DNA from: Mariprofundus sp.
Lineage (GTDB): Bacteria; Pseudomonadota; Zetaproteobacteria; Mariprofundales; Mariprofundaceae
Assembly: GCA_021772775.1 (NCBI GenBank)
Contig: JAJFLH010000019.1
Location: 1 to 64,000, forward strand
Direction of reading: 5' to 3'
Length of the DNA: 64,000 nucleotides
The position numbers and the translations under genes were made by a program. Below are positions 38,995 through 48,891 of this stretch, in pieces. Positions within the stretch are counted from its first letter, which is position 1. Each line of letters starts with the position of its first letter. The notes beneath the pieces are model-generated. The model searched no databases, was not told the origin of the DNA, and was given only the letters and a program-made list of their open reading frames with translations.

Positions 38995-41900
38995 TTATTT
39001 CATCGGCTGAAATTCAGATGGATCTTGCTCTGCCATATGTTCATAGGTAGCCCAGCGTAGATCAACCGATTCCTGAGCCAGTTTCATCAGACGCTCTGAC
39101 TCTTCAGGATCATTTTTCTGTAGTAATTTATAACGCATCTCAGTGTAGGCATAATCCTTAACCTTCATGCTCGGTGTTGGCGAATCGAGTACAAATGGTC
39201 TCTTGCCTGCCTGACGCAACATCGGGTTATAACGAATCAATGGCCAGTAACCGGATCGTACGGCCATATCCTGCTGATTCAGTCCCTGAGTCATATCAAT
39301 ACCGTGCGCAATACAGTGGCTGTAAGCCAGGATAATGGATGGGCCCGGATAATCTTCTGCTTCGCGCATCGCTAATAGCGTTTGCTGAGGGTTTGCGCCC
39401 ATCGCAACACGAGCCACATAGACATTACCATAGGAGATTGCCTGTAGCGCCAGATCTTTTTTACCAACTGGTTTACCGCCTGAGGCAAATTTAGCTACAG
39501 CACCAATCGGTGTGGATTTAGAAGCCTGACCACCAGTATTGGAGTAGACCTCGGTATCAAGCACAAGCACATTTATATTTCGACCACTGGCCAGAGCATG
39601 ATCGAGTCCACCGGAACCAATATCATATGCCCAGCCATCACCACCAACCAGCCAGACACTGCGACGCACCAAGTGGTTGACGACAGTAAGCAGGTTTTTA
39701 GCACGCGGATCATTCATACCTTCAAGTACAAGTTTCAGCTTCTCAACGCGTTCGAGCTGCTGTGTGACACCATAACCAATACTCTGGTCTGCATTGATCA
39801 GCGTATCGACAAATTGATCATCGAGTTGATCGCGCATGGCATCGAGTTCCTGTTTGGCCAGTTTTGTATGCTGATCAGCAGCGATACGCATACCGAGCCC
39901 AAACTCGGCATTATCTTCAAACAGCGAGTTGGACCATGCCGGTCCGCGCCCCTCTTTGTTCACTGTCCACGGTGTGGCAGGCAAATTGCCACCATAAATA
40001 GATGAACAACCGGTTGCATTGGCAACAAGCAGGCGAGGACCGAACAACTGTGTTAACAGGCGCACATAAGGAGTTTCACCACAACCTGAGCATGCTCCGG
40101 AGAATTCAAACAGGGGTTCAAGGAACTGGGCTCCACGTACTGATGAGTAGTCGATGCTGGAGCGATCATTGTAAGGTATAGATTCAAAGAATTCGACATC
40201 TTTGAGTCCCTGTTCCATCAATGGTGCTTTATCCGTCATATTGATGGCTTTTTTCGTGTTCGTCGCATCAGCTGGATCATAAGCGGGGCATGCATTCACA
40301 CACATTTCACAGCCGGTACAATCTTCCTGATAAATTTCCAGTGTATAACGTGTTTCCGGGAAACCACGCGCAGAGACTGGTGCTGATGGGAAGCCTTCTG
40401 GCGCATTGTCGAGATGATCTTCGTGATAGAATTTGGCACGAATCACGCTGTGCGGACATACAAATGAGCAGTTACCGCATTGAATACAGACATCCGATTC
40501 CCATTTGGGTACAAAATCGGAGATGTTGCGCTTTTCCCACTGTGCGGTGCCGGAAGGATAGGTGCCATCCACCGGTACCATAGAGACGGGCAGGTCATCA
40601 CCCTTACCGGCTAGCATAGGTGCTGTGACTTGCTGTACAAAATTAGGTGCATGCAGCGGCACCATCAGATCCATTTTGCGTTCACTGCTAGCAGCGGCTG
40701 GCACATCGACTTTGTGAAGATGATCAAGGGCTGCATCGACCGCTTTAAAGTTCTGTGCAACGACATCCATACCTTTTTTAGCATAGGTTTTTTCAATCGC
40801 TTTTTTAATTTGATCGATCGCCTCTTCACGTGGCAAAACACCGGAGAGTGCGAAGAAACAAGTCTGCATGATGGTGTTAATGCGACGGCCCATGCCCGCA
40901 TTACGTGCTACGGTTGATGCATCAATAACATAGAAGTCGATGTTCTTATCAATGATGGCCTGCTGCACAGGCTCAGGCAGCTCTGCCCAGACCTGATCAG
41001 CAGCTGTAGGGCTATTGAGCAGAAATACGCTGTTTTGTGCCGCTTTATCGAGCATCTCAACCTGCGAAATAAATGATGCTTTGTGACAGGCGATAAAGTT
41101 GGCTGAATCGACCAGATAGGGTGCTCTGATCTCATCCGGGCCAAAGCGCAGATGGGATACGGTTTGTGAGCCGGCTTTTTTGGAGTCATATACAAAATAA
41201 CCCTGGCAGTGCAGTGGGGTGTTTTCACCAATAATCTTGATGCTGTTTTTATTGGCAGAAACCGTGCCATCAGAGCCAAGCCCGAAGAAGAGCGCGCGTG
41301 TGACATTGTCCGGCTCAATAATAAAACTGTGATCAACCTCCAGACTGGTAAAGGTGACATCATCATTGATACCGATGGTAAAATTACGTTTGGGCTGTTC
41401 TTTGTTCAGTTCATCAAAGATTGTTTTAACCATGGCTGGCGTAAACTCTTTGGATGAGAGGCCGTAACGACCACCAGTTACAAGTGGCAAGGTCGCTAAA
41501 TCACCGACCATAACCGATTCAGACAGCGAGGCCATCACATCCTGATAGAGCGGTTCACCGCAAGCGCCCAGCTCCTTGGTGCGGTCAAGCACAGCAATCT
41601 TCTTGACCGTAACAGGTAGCGCTGCAAGCAGATGCTTGCGGCTGAATGGGCGGAACAGGCGTACGGTAATCACACCGAGTTTGGCACCTTGAGCGTTAAG
41701 TACCTTAACGGTCTCTTCAATGGTTTGAGCACCAGAGCCCATCACAATGATGACACGATCAGCATCATCAGCGCCAAAATAATCAAACAGATGATATTGA
41801 CGGCCGGTCAGTTCGGCCAGCTGATCCATCGTGCCCTGCACAATTTCGGGTACTTTGTCATAAAACTGGTTGGCCGACTCACGGCCCTGGAAATAGACGT

Positions 41901-42579
41901 CAGGGTTCTGGGCCGTACCACGGATAAATGGATTATCCGGATTAAGGGCACGATGGCGATGCTCATGAATCAGATCGTTATCAATCATGGCACGAATATC
42001 ATCATCGGAGATCAGGGTAACTTTATTGATTTCATGTGAGGTGCGGAAACCATCAAAGAAGTTCATGAATGGAATACGTGCTTTGAGTGTGGCCGCATGG
42101 GTAATCAGGGCGGAATCATGAGCCTCCTGTACGGAGGCAGATGACAGCATAGCAAAACCGGTGGAGCGGGCTGCCATCACATCTTGATGATCACCAAAAA
42201 TAGAGAGCCCCTGTGTGGCCAGGGAACGGGCAGCAACATGGAACACCGTGGCTGTAAGCTCGCCAGCAATTTTGTACATGTTCGGGATCATCAACAGCAG
42301 ACCCTGCGAAGAGGTGAAGGTGGTTGTCAGTGCACCGGTTTGCAATGCACCATGAGCAGTACCGGCAGCGCCGCCTTCAGATTGCAGTTCGATTACTTCC
42401 GGCACCATTCCCCAGACGTTTGTTTTGCCCTGTGCCGACCATTGGTCGCAGAGCTCGGACATATCGGAGGAGGGGGTGATCGGGTAGATTGAACAGATCT
42501 CATTGACCCGATAAGCAATATGGGCGACACCGGTGCCGCCATCAAAGGTGATTTGTTTGGCTTTTTTAATATCAGTCAT
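38995..42579 (-). CDS. nifJ: pyruvate:ferredoxin (flavodoxin) oxidoreductase
   Basis: 1194 residues, the single-chain form. It interconverts pyruvate + CoA and acetyl-CoA + CO2 with ferredoxin or flavodoxin. Domains: pyrimidine-binding N-terminus (AYRVNEICSIYPITPSSDMS), core, gamma domain (VIIVMGSGAQTIEETVKVL), EKR region, two 4Fe-4S motifs (CIQCGNCSFVCP, CTGCEMCVNACP) near 690-755, and the TPP domain (GCGETPYVRLL, GGDGWAYDIG, SNTGGQASKSTP). AAGGG precedes the ATG. 11 bp downstream of the GltD-like gene and 10 bp before sthA. Confidence 0.95.
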   Translation of the reverse strand: MTDIKKAKQITFDGGTGVAHIAYRVNEICSIYPITPSSDMSELCDQWSAQGKTNVWGMVPEVIELQSEGGAAGTAHGALQTGALTTTFTSSQGLLLMIPNMYKIAGELTATVFHVAARSLATQGLSIFGDHQDVMAARSTGFAMLSSASVQEAHDSALITHAATLKARIPFMNFFDGFRTSHEINKVTLISDDDIRAMIDNDLIHEHRHRALNPDNPFIRGTAQNPDVYFQGRESANQFYDKVPEIVQGTMDQLAELTGRQYHLFDYFGADDADRVIIVMGSGAQTIEETVKVLNAQGAKLGVITVRLFRPFSRKHLLAALPVTVKKIAVLDRTKELGACGEPLYQDVMASLSESVMVGDLATLPLVTGGRYGLSSKEFTPAMVKTIFDELNKEQPKRNFTIGINDDVTFTSLEVDHSFIIEPDNVTRALFFGLGSDGTVSANKNSIKIIGENTPLHCQGYFVYDSKKAGSQTVSHLRFGPDEIRAPYLVDSANFIACHKASFISQVEMLDKAAQNSVFLLNSPTAADQVWAELPEPVQQAIIDKNIDFYVIDASTVARNAGMGRRINTIMQTCFFALSGVLPREEAIDQIKKAIEKTYAKKGMDVVAQNFKAVDAALDHLHKVDVPAAASSERKMDLMVPLHAPNFVQQVTAPMLAGKGDDLPVSMVPVDGTYPSGTAQWEKRNISDFVPKWESDVCIQCGNCSFVCPHSVIRAKFYHEDHLDNAPEGFPSAPVSARGFPETRYTLEIYQEDCTGCEMCVNACPAYDPADATNTKKAINMTDKAPLMEQGLKDVEFFESIPYNDRSSIDYSSVRGAQFLEPLFEFSGACSGCGETPYVRLLTQLFGPRLLVANATGCSSIYGGNLPATPWTVNKEGRGPAWSNSLFEDNAEFGLGMRIAADQHTKLAKQELDAMRDQLDDQFVDTLINADQSIGYGVTQQLERVEKLKLVLEGMNDPRAKNLLTVVNHLVRRSVWLVGGDGWAYDIGSGGLDHALASGRNINVLVLDTEVYSNTGGQASKSTPIGAVAKFASGGKPVGKKDLALQAISYGNVYVARVAMGANPQQTLLAMREAEDYPGPSIILAYSHCIAHGIDMTQGLNQQDMAVRSGYWPLIRYNPMLRQAGKRPFVLDSPTPSMKVKDYAYTEMRYKLLQKNDPEESERLMKLAQESVDLRWATYEHMAEQDPSEFQPMK

Positions 42580-42590
42580 GATGATTACCC

Positions 42591-44240
42591 TTATGCCTTA
42601 ACTGGGGTGACGGCGTCTTCAGAGACCATCTCAATGGCGTGGCACGGGCACTGTTCAAAGCAGGAAGCGCAACCGGTGCATTTGTCGTAGTCATATAAGT
42701 AACGTTTACCTTTACCCAGCTTGATAATGGCGTCTTCAGGGCAAGAGCCGTAACAGCCATCACACTCGAAACAGTTGCCGCATGAGAGACAGCGGCGGGC
42801 TTCAAACAGTGCCTCTTTTTCATTATAACCCTGCAGGATCTCTTCAAAACCACCGAGGCGAGCGCTTGGAGAGAGTTCACCCTGCGCTCGTTTGGGTGCT
42901 TCGGTGCTGTACCAGAGCTGCAGTTTATCATGTTCAACAATGGGATGTTTGGCAGCCGGTTCATAGACATCATCACGCAACCAGGCATTAATATAACGGG
43001 CTGCTTTTTTACCGTGACCAGTAGCGATGGTGACCGAGCGCTCACTTGGCACCATATCACCGCCAGCGAATACACCTGTGGCACCGGTCATCATGTTTGG
43101 GCCAACAATTACTGTGCCATCCCAGTTGAATTCGATGCCTTTAACTTTTTTCAGGAAACCGGTATCTGTTTCCTGACCGACGGCCATAATCAGGGCATCG
43201 GTTTCCAGTGTTTCGGTTCTGCCTGTCGGTTGTGGACGGCCATTCTCATCGAGCTCCATCACCTCAACCGTCATGGTAGTGCAGTCGATCTCTTTGATCG
43301 TGCGTAGCCAGTTGATTTTTACACCCTCTTCAATGGCTTCTTCTGCTTCAAAGTCATGGGCAGGCATGCTGGCACGATCACGCCGATAGATAATCACCGC
43401 TTCTTCAGCACCCAAACGTTTGGCAGTGCGAGCCGCATCCATGGCTGTGTTACCGCCTCCATAAATAGCTACACGACGTCCCAATTGCAGATCTTCACCA
43501 TTCTCTACACTTTTCAGGAAGCCGACTGCATCAAGCATCTTGCGAGCATCACGGCTTGGGATCTCAATGTTCTTGCTCAGGTGGGCACCGACAGCGACAA
43601 ATACGGCATCAAAGCTACCTTCAGACTTGGCTGCTTCAATATCATCTACACGGCAGTCGAGAACGATCTTGACCCCCATATCTACGACACGCTGGATTTC
43701 ACGGTTCAACTCATCGCGTGGCATGCGGTAGGCGGGAATACCGAAATGGATCATGCCGCCGGCAAACGGACCTGCTTCGCGGATCTCTACTTCATGACCA
43801 AGGCGAATAAGATGATAGGCAGCGGAGAGGCCAGATGGACCTGCACCAACAATCAATACGCGTTTACCACCAGCCGGTGCAGTGAATTGAGGTTTCCAGC
43901 CTTTCTCCATAGCCAGATCACCGAGGAAGCGTTCAACAGCATGAATGCTGACTTCCTGATCGGTATGGGCACGATTACAGGATGTTTCACACGGATGATA
44001 ACAGACACGACCATGGATGGCTGGGAAAGGGTTGTCTTCAATTAATTTCTGCCAGGCCGCTTCAAACTCACCATTCTGGGCCAGTGCCAACCAGGCTTGA
44101 ATATCTTCTCCGGCAGGGCAGGCATGATTACAAGGTGGTAAAAAGTCCATGTACACAGGTTTGCGCTGACGATGTGCGCCAGTACCTGTATCATGTTTGG
44201 TAAGGTCCAGGTTGCCAGTCATATATTTCTTCGACGTCAT
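42591..44240 (-). CDS. GltD-like FAD/NAD(P) oxidoreductase with 4Fe-4S C-terminus
   Basis: 549 residues. Fer4_20-type N-terminus (CNHACPAGEDIQAWLAL, CYHPCETSCNR), FAD domain (VLIVGAGPSGLSAAYHLIRL), NAD(P) domain (RVAIYGGGNTAMDAARTAKR), GGDMVPSERSVTIATGHGK, and a C-terminal ferredoxin module (CLSCGNCFECDGCYGSCPED, CTGCASCFEQCP). Related to the glutamate synthase small subunit and NfnB. No GltB lies beside it; with nifJ and sthA it probably moves electrons between NAD(P)H and the ferredoxin used by NifJ. That role is inferred from context. Confidence 0.85.
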   Translation of the reverse strand: MTSKKYMTGNLDLTKHDTGTGAHRQRKPVYMDFLPPCNHACPAGEDIQAWLALAQNGEFEAAWQKLIEDNPFPAIHGRVCYHPCETSCNRAHTDQEVSIHAVERFLGDLAMEKGWKPQFTAPAGGKRVLIVGAGPSGLSAAYHLIRLGHEVEIREAGPFAGGMIHFGIPAYRMPRDELNREIQRVVDMGVKIVLDCRVDDIEAAKSEGSFDAVFVAVGAHLSKNIEIPSRDARKMLDAVGFLKSVENGEDLQLGRRVAIYGGGNTAMDAARTAKRLGAEEAVIIYRRDRASMPAHDFEAEEAIEEGVKINWLRTIKEIDCTTMTVEVMELDENGRPQPTGRTETLETDALIMAVGQETDTGFLKKVKGIEFNWDGTVIVGPNMMTGATGVFAGGDMVPSERSVTIATGHGKKAARYINAWLRDDVYEPAAKHPIVEHDKLQLWYSTEAPKRAQGELSPSARLGGFEEILQGYNEKEALFEARRCLSCGNCFECDGCYGSCPEDAIIKLGKGKRYLYDYDKCTGCASCFEQCPCHAIEMVSEDAVTPVKA

Positions 44241-44469
44241 AAGTTCACTCTCTCAGTCAATATAATATTTGTGCAGTCAAAACGAACTATAAGGTAAAAA
44301 ATATCGAAAGCGATAAAACAATTGTGGGTACTCTGCATTGCATTGTGAATAAGAAAGCAGCTATGCCTGTAAGCTTGATAAATTGATGTGATGAACTGTT
44401 ACGGGGATAAGAGCAGCCAATGTGAACGTTGTGATGATATCGCCGACAACCGTGTTGTGATTGAGCTGA

Positions 44470-45243
44470 TTATTGCAGGGGATGAAAACGAATGCGATTG
44501 ACGCGGAAAAACTCAAACTGTTGGCGGGGAAGCTCAAATGGTGCAGCAGCTTTAATAGCGCGAATAAGCGATGCATCCATGGCATCATTACTGGAGCTTT
44601 CAAGTATGCGTACTGATTCGATGGCTCCAGTTGGCAACAGTTTCATTTCGACCAGCGGGGTCGTAAATTTATAGGCACTGGCAGCAACTTTCCAATGCCG
44701 CTGCACAGCCGCCTGCATAAGGGCGATATAACGCTCTTTTTCATTTTTAGATAACTGTTTACCCGCAAGATCTGCTAATTCGGGCCGGGAGGTCGTAGCC
44801 TTTTTGAGTGGTGCTGTTTTATCACTGCTTGAAGCTATCGGGGCAAAAGGATCAAAATTATCATCGACTTTAGCAGCAGGTGTTTTGGCAATAGATTTTT
44901 TTACCGCTTTTGCTTTCGCGACTGGTTTAGGCATTGCTTTTTTAGGTTTAGGTTTAGCTGCGGGCTTTTTTTTCTTCTTTGGTCTCGGTTTTACTTTAAC
45001 CTTTTTACGTTTGACAGGCTTGGGTTTTGCCTGTTGTTCAAGCTTGGCCAGATCTTTGGCGGAAATCATCATCACTTCGATGCGTTTCAGCGGTTCAGAT
45101 TTATGTTGCTGTTGCCAGAATGCAATGATGGCAATGATGGTGAGCACCAGCAAATGCAGTAGCACGGCATAGAGCAGATCCAGTGACTTTAGATCTGCAC
45201 CATGTTGACTGCTGCTTCGTTTAACGGCGAGGCTCTGTGACAA
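44470..45243 (-). CDS. tolA: TolA-like energy-transducing protein
   Basis: About 257 residues. A membrane helix near 28-45 (AVLLHLLVLTIIAIIAFW), a Lys/Pro/Ala-rich periplasmic stalk, and a TolA/TonB-type C-terminal domain (RYIALMQAAVQRHWKVAA, then MKLLPTGAIESVRILESSS). It links the TolQR motor to the outer membrane during division. TTG 45243 is preferred to TTG 45249 because AGAAGG is 6 bases before it and directly abuts the other. It overlaps tolR by 23 bp. tolB and pal, the usual next genes, are absent. Confidence 0.85.
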   Translation of the reverse strand: MSQSLAVKRSSSQHGADLKSLDLLYAVLLHLLVLTIIAIIAFWQQQHKSEPLKRIEVMMISAKDLAKLEQQAKPKPVKRKKVKVKPRPKKKKKPAAKPKPKKAMPKPVAKAKAVKKSIAKTPAAKVDDNFDPFAPIASSSDKTAPLKKATTSRPELADLAGKQLSKNEKERYIALMQAAVQRHWKVAASAYKFTTPLVEMKLLPTGAIESVRILESSSNDAMDASLIRAIKAAAPFELPRQQFEFFRVNRIRFHPLQ

Positions 45244-45637
45244 GACCAACCTTCTTAATACCAGAGCTTTCCAAGCGACTCATCACTGCTGCGACACGTC
45301 CATAGGGGGTTTTAGCATCGCCACGAATAAATACAGGAAGATTAGGCTTTTGCTCTCGCATCGCCTTAATTCTTGGCGCTAACTGATCTATTATAATGAT
45401 GTTTTTTTGCAGATAGATTTCACCATTGGCGCGAATGCTGATAACCAGTGGTTCAATATCCTGCTGCAATGCGGATGACTCGGTTTCTGGTAGATCGACG
45501 TTTACGCCTTGGGTGAGCAGAGGTGCAGTGATCATGAAAATAATCAGTAGTACCAACATGACATCGACCAGCGGTGTGACATTGATCTCGCCCATCGGTT
45601 CGGTATCCTGACTCCATTTGCTCTTACCAGCCCACAT
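45221..45637 (-). CDS. tolR: TolR-type biopolymer transport protein
   Basis: 138 residues. INVTPLVDVMLVLLIIFMIT is the family's membrane helix with the proton-relay Asp (VDVML). The periplasmic domain includes LPVFIRGDAKTPYGRVAAVM. It works with TolQ as the proton-driven motor for TolA. ATG 45637 gives the normal start (MWAGKSKWSQD...EINVTPL) 4 bp after tolQ; a longer in-frame extension exists but overlaps tolQ. Confidence 0.92.
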   Translation of the reverse strand: MWAGKSKWSQDTEPMGEINVTPLVDVMLVLLIIFMITAPLLTQGVNVDLPETESSALQQDIEPLVISIRANGEIYLQKNIIIIDQLAPRIKAMREQKPNLPVFIRGDAKTPYGRVAAVMSRLESSGIKKVGLVTEPRR

Positions 45638-45641
45638 AAGT

Positions 45642-46328
45642 TTAGCCTTTGATGTGGCGCGAAATAATATTAAGGAATTCGGAGCTGAACTGTTCCATAT
45701 TTGCGCCTGTGCGTTTGAGGTCAGAGGTGAATTTGTTATATGCCACAACTGCAGGGATGGCGGCAATTAGACCGAATGCAGTCGCAACCAGTGCTTCTGC
45801 GATGCCGGGGGCGACAGCAATTAACGATGTGTTCTTGGTCAGTGCAATGCTTTGAAACGCATTAACAATACCCCATACCGTCCCAAACAGGCCGATAAAT
45901 GGGGCGGTCGAACCAACCGTAGCCAGAAAAGCCAGATGACGGGAAAGCTTTTCCATCTCTCTGGAAAAAGCTGCATCTAAAGCTCTGCGAATACCATCAA
46001 TGCCGCCAGCGGCAGTAATCTTACTACTTTCTGTGCGGGTAGCCTGACGAGTGCGTATAAATTCACGATAGCCAGCTTGAAATATATTGGGTAGTGGCGA
46101 GTCAGGGTACTGCTGAGGTATACTGGCTAAAATGGAATCCATATCCGAGCCGCTCCAGAAGGCCTGAGAAAAAGCCTCAGCTTCGCTACGTGCTTTGCGG
46201 TAGAGTTTCCATTTATTGAAAATAATTGCCCAGCTCATCATTGATAACAGTATTAGCAAAACCAGTACGCTTTGCACAATGATGCCTGCATTCAGGATAA
46301 GGTGGAGTATGGACAGGTCCTGACTCAT
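45642..46328 (-). CDS. tolQ: TolQ-type proton channel protein
   Basis: 228 residues with three membrane helices (about 14-36, 128-150, 170-192). Family text: FLATVGSTAPFIGLFGTVWG, then APGIAEALVATAFGLIAAIP, both lining the proton path. It forms the TolQ5R2 motor. Overlaps ybgC by 4 bp, as usual for ybgC-tolQ. Confidence 0.94.
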   Translation of the reverse strand: MSQDLSILHLILNAGIIVQSVLVLLILLSMMSWAIIFNKWKLYRKARSEAEAFSQAFWSGSDMDSILASIPQQYPDSPLPNIFQAGYREFIRTRQATRTESSKITAAGGIDGIRRALDAAFSREMEKLSRHLAFLATVGSTAPFIGLFGTVWGIVNAFQSIALTKNTSLIAVAPGIAEALVATAFGLIAAIPAVVAYNKFTSDLKRTGANMEQFSSEFLNIISRHIKG

Positions 46329-46786
46329 GAAGATGACTCCTCTTTTTTGGATAGATGATCTTGTAATACTTTCACAATGGACTTGGGAATACGACTGACA
46401 CTGCCATCGCGATTGATGCAGGCTAGATGAATATCGGCTTCGGTTAACAGCGCATGATCAGATTGGCGATAGATATGCTGCTTGAAAGCAATGCGTGCAC
46501 CACGCATATCAACCAGAGTACTCTGAACCGATAACATTTCATTGAAACGGGCAGGGGCGTGATAGGAGACATTGGCCTGGCGTACAGCAAACATCACACC
46601 GAACTGCTGTTCAATGGAGTCCAGCTGCAAGCCGACTTCACGTAAAAATTCACTACGGGCTCGCTCCATGAATTTAAGGTAATTGGCATAATAAACCACA
46701 CCACCATGGTCGGTATCTTCATAATAGACACGGATGGGCCAGCTTTTAAGGCGACTGTCATCGTTTCTGTTTAGCGCTCTTTTCAC
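46325..46786 (-). CDS. ybgC: YbgC-type acyl-CoA thioesterase
   Basis: 153 residues of the hot-dog fold: [20 protein letters not shown] with the catalytic Asp, and [14 protein letters not shown]. Tol-Pal-associated thioesterase acting on short acyl-CoA or lipid-linked substrates. Overlaps ruvB by 4 bp and tolQ by 4 bp. Confidence 0.92.
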   Translation of the reverse strand: MKRALNRNDDSRLKSWPIRVYYEDTDHGGVVYYANYLKFMERARSEFLREVGLQLDSIEQQFGVMFAVRQANVSYHAPARFNEMLSVQSTLVDMRGARIAFKQHIYRQSDHALLTEADIHLACINRDGSVSRIPKSIVKVLQDHLSKKEESSS

Positions 46787-47817
46787 AACAGCAGGGCCTG
46801 TTTGCCATCATTGGGTAGGTCGCGTTTCATATGGGCATAGGCTAAAGGTGTAGCAGTACGTCCACGCGGGGTGCGGGCAATCAATCCTTCTTGCATTAAG
46901 AAGGGCTCCAGCACATCTTCAATGGTATCACGCTCTTCTGAAATGGAGGCGGCAATGGTATCCAGACCGACAGGTCCACCGTTATATTTATCAATGATAA
47001 CAGATAGCAGACGACGATCCTGATGATCCAAGCCTAAATGATCCACTTCAAGGCGCTTTAATGATGAGTCGGCAACCAACTGACTGATGGCACCATCATG
47101 CTCAACTTGAGCAAAATCACGTACACGGCGCAGCAAGCGATTGGCAATACGTGGGGTGCCACGTGAGCGTTGGGCAATCTCTAACGAACCTGAATTTTCA
47201 GTATCAATATTCAATAGTTGTGCAGATCGGCTGACAATTCGAGTAAGCTCTTCATGGGAATAAAATTCGAGCCGTTCAATGACCCCAAAGCGATCGCGTA
47301 GAGGATTGGTTAACAGACCGGCACGGGTAGTAGCTCCAATCAGAGTGAAGCGGGGGATATCCATTTTGATGGAACGTGCAGCAGGCCCCTGACCAATCAC
47401 AATATCGAGCTGAAAATCTTCCATGGCGGGATATAAAATCTCTTCAACCTGTGGGCTCAAGCGGTGAATTTCATCAATGAAAAGCACATCGCCCTCTTCA
47501 ATGTTGGTTAACATGGCAGCCAGATCACCGGGGCGCTCGATCACAGGACCTGAGGTGCTGCGAATATTCACACCCATCTCTGTGGCGATGATGTTGGCCA
47601 GTGTTGTTTTACCTAGGCCGGGAGGGCCATAGAGCAGCACATGATCGAGTGATTCATCACGTTTGCGAGCAGCCTGGATATATATTTTTAGATTGGCTCT
47701 TATCTTTTCCTGTCCGACATATTCATCGAGTTGTTTAGGGCGCAGCGCAGCATCCCAGTTATCGTGACCTGATGCATTGCCATCAATAAGGCGATCTTCG
47801 TCAAAACTGTTATCCAT
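46783..47817 (-). CDS. ruvB: Holliday junction branch-migration ATPase RuvB
   Basis: 344 residues. Walker [16 protein letters not shown], Walker [11 protein letters not shown], sensor [20 protein letters not shown], arginine finger region RDFAQVEHD, and the winged-helix C-terminus [13 protein letters not shown]. Hexameric motor that drives branch migration with RuvA. The stop overlaps ybgC; the start immediately follows ruvA's stop. Confidence 0.97.
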   Translation of the reverse strand: MDNSFDEDRLIDGNASGHDNWDAALRPKQLDEYVGQEKIRANLKIYIQAARKRDESLDHVLLYGPPGLGKTTLANIIATEMGVNIRSTSGPVIERPGDLAAMLTNIEEGDVLFIDEIHRLSPQVEEILYPAMEDFQLDIVIGQGPAARSIKMDIPRFTLIGATTRAGLLTNPLRDRFGVIERLEFYSHEELTRIVSRSAQLLNIDTENSGSLEIAQRSRGTPRIANRLLRRVRDFAQVEHDGAISQLVADSSLKRLEVDHLGLDHQDRRLLSVIIDKYNGGPVGLDTIAASISEERDTIEDVLEPFLMQEGLIARTPRGRTATPLAYAHMKRDLPNDGKQALLL

Positions 47818-48387
47818 TTAAGCCAGCGCCTTTAATGCCGCACGGAACATGGTTTCAAAATCAGCCGGTGCGATTTTCTTCAGTGTTGCATCCAGCTGAG
47901 CCGGTTTATAACCTAAATTGGTCAATGCGGAGCGCACTTCACTCAAGTGATTGGTAGCGCCAGTGCTAGAAGTAGAGCCGGCAATTGCATCGAGTTTGCC
48001 CTGCAGCTCTAAAATCAACCGTTGAGCACTCTTTTTACCAATCCCCGGTGTGCGAGCAAGAGCCAGATCATCAGCGCTTTCAATGGCATGAACCAGTTCA
48101 TCAGCAGGCATACCCGACATGAGGTTTAGCGCCATACGCGCACCGATACCGGAAACCGAGGTTAATTTCCGAAACATGCTACGCTCAGAGCTGTTGGCAA
48201 AACCGAACAGGGTGATCTGATCTTCACGTACATAGGTGTGAATCGATAACTCGCCGCGGTCGCCCTGTTTGAGTTTGCACAAGGTTTGCAGGCTGACTGA
48301 AACTTCATAACCAATACCAGCTGTTTCGATGATCACGATGCCTGCCGGATCAATATCTCGCACTGTGCCACTCAACCAACCAATCAT
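47818..48387 (-). CDS. ruvA: Holliday junction-binding protein RuvA
   Basis: 189 residues. OB-fold N-terminus (MIGWLSGTVRDIDPAGIVI), two helix-hairpin-helix motifs (VSGIGARMALNLMSG, TPGIGKKSAQRLILEL), acidic pin between them, and a C-terminal RuvB-contacting domain (EVRSALTNLGYKPAQLDAT). Overlaps ruvC by 4 bp. Confidence 0.96.
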   Translation of the reverse strand: MIGWLSGTVRDIDPAGIVIIETAGIGYEVSVSLQTLCKLKQGDRGELSIHTYVREDQITLFGFANSSERSMFRKLTSVSGIGARMALNLMSGMPADELVHAIESADDLALARTPGIGKKSAQRLILELQGKLDAIAGSTSSTGATNHLSEVRSALTNLGYKPAQLDATLKKIAPADFETMFRAALKALA

Positions 48388-48875
48388 GTTTTTCTCGCTA
48401 AATTTTTCATCGGTGCATGATGCGCATGGCAGATGGCTACGGCAAGTGCATCAGCAGCATCTTCGGGAACAGGTTCCGGTGGGTGCAGCAGCATACGAAC
48501 CATATGACCGACCTGATCTTTTTCTGCGCGACCAAATCCAACCACGGCCTGTTTTACTTTGGTTGGGGAGTAGGGGCTTACGCGCAAGCCATTTGCACCA
48601 CAGGCGGCAATCAATGCACCACGTGCCTGTCCCAATTTCAAAGCGGAAGCGATATTTTTTGAGACAAAAACATCTTCTATAGCCGCGTCATCAGGGTGAT
48701 ACTGTTTAATAATCTCAGATAGCTCCGTGAACAGAACATTCAAACGCTCATCAAATTCACCCTTGCCGGTACGAATCACCGAGTGAAAGACATGACGAAT
48801 ATGGTTGCCTTTTACATCAATAATACCAACACCTGTTTTTATGGAGCCCGGATCAACACCAAGAAGTCTCATCAT
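48384..48875 (-). CDS. ruvC: Holliday junction resolvase RuvC
   Basis: 163 residues. Catalytic acidic residues are in LLGVDPGSIKTG (Asp), AIEDVFVSKN (Glu), and EDAADALAVAICHAHH (Asp pair). Cuts Holliday junctions symmetrically, in concert with RuvAB. 16 bp after yebC. Confidence 0.96.
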   Translation of the reverse strand: MMRLLGVDPGSIKTGVGIIDVKGNHIRHVFHSVIRTGKGEFDERLNVLFTELSEIIKQYHPDDAAIEDVFVSKNIASALKLGQARGALIAACGANGLRVSPYSPTKVKQAVVGFGRAEKDQVGHMVRMLLHPPEPVPEDAADALAVAICHAHHAPMKNLARKT

Positions 48876-48891
48876 TTTAAATATCGACGCT

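Noticed and set aside
38995-44240. Glutamate synthase operon
   Set aside because: The GltD-like protein has no GltB partner; the adjacent large gene is a PFOR with TPP and ferredoxin motifs.
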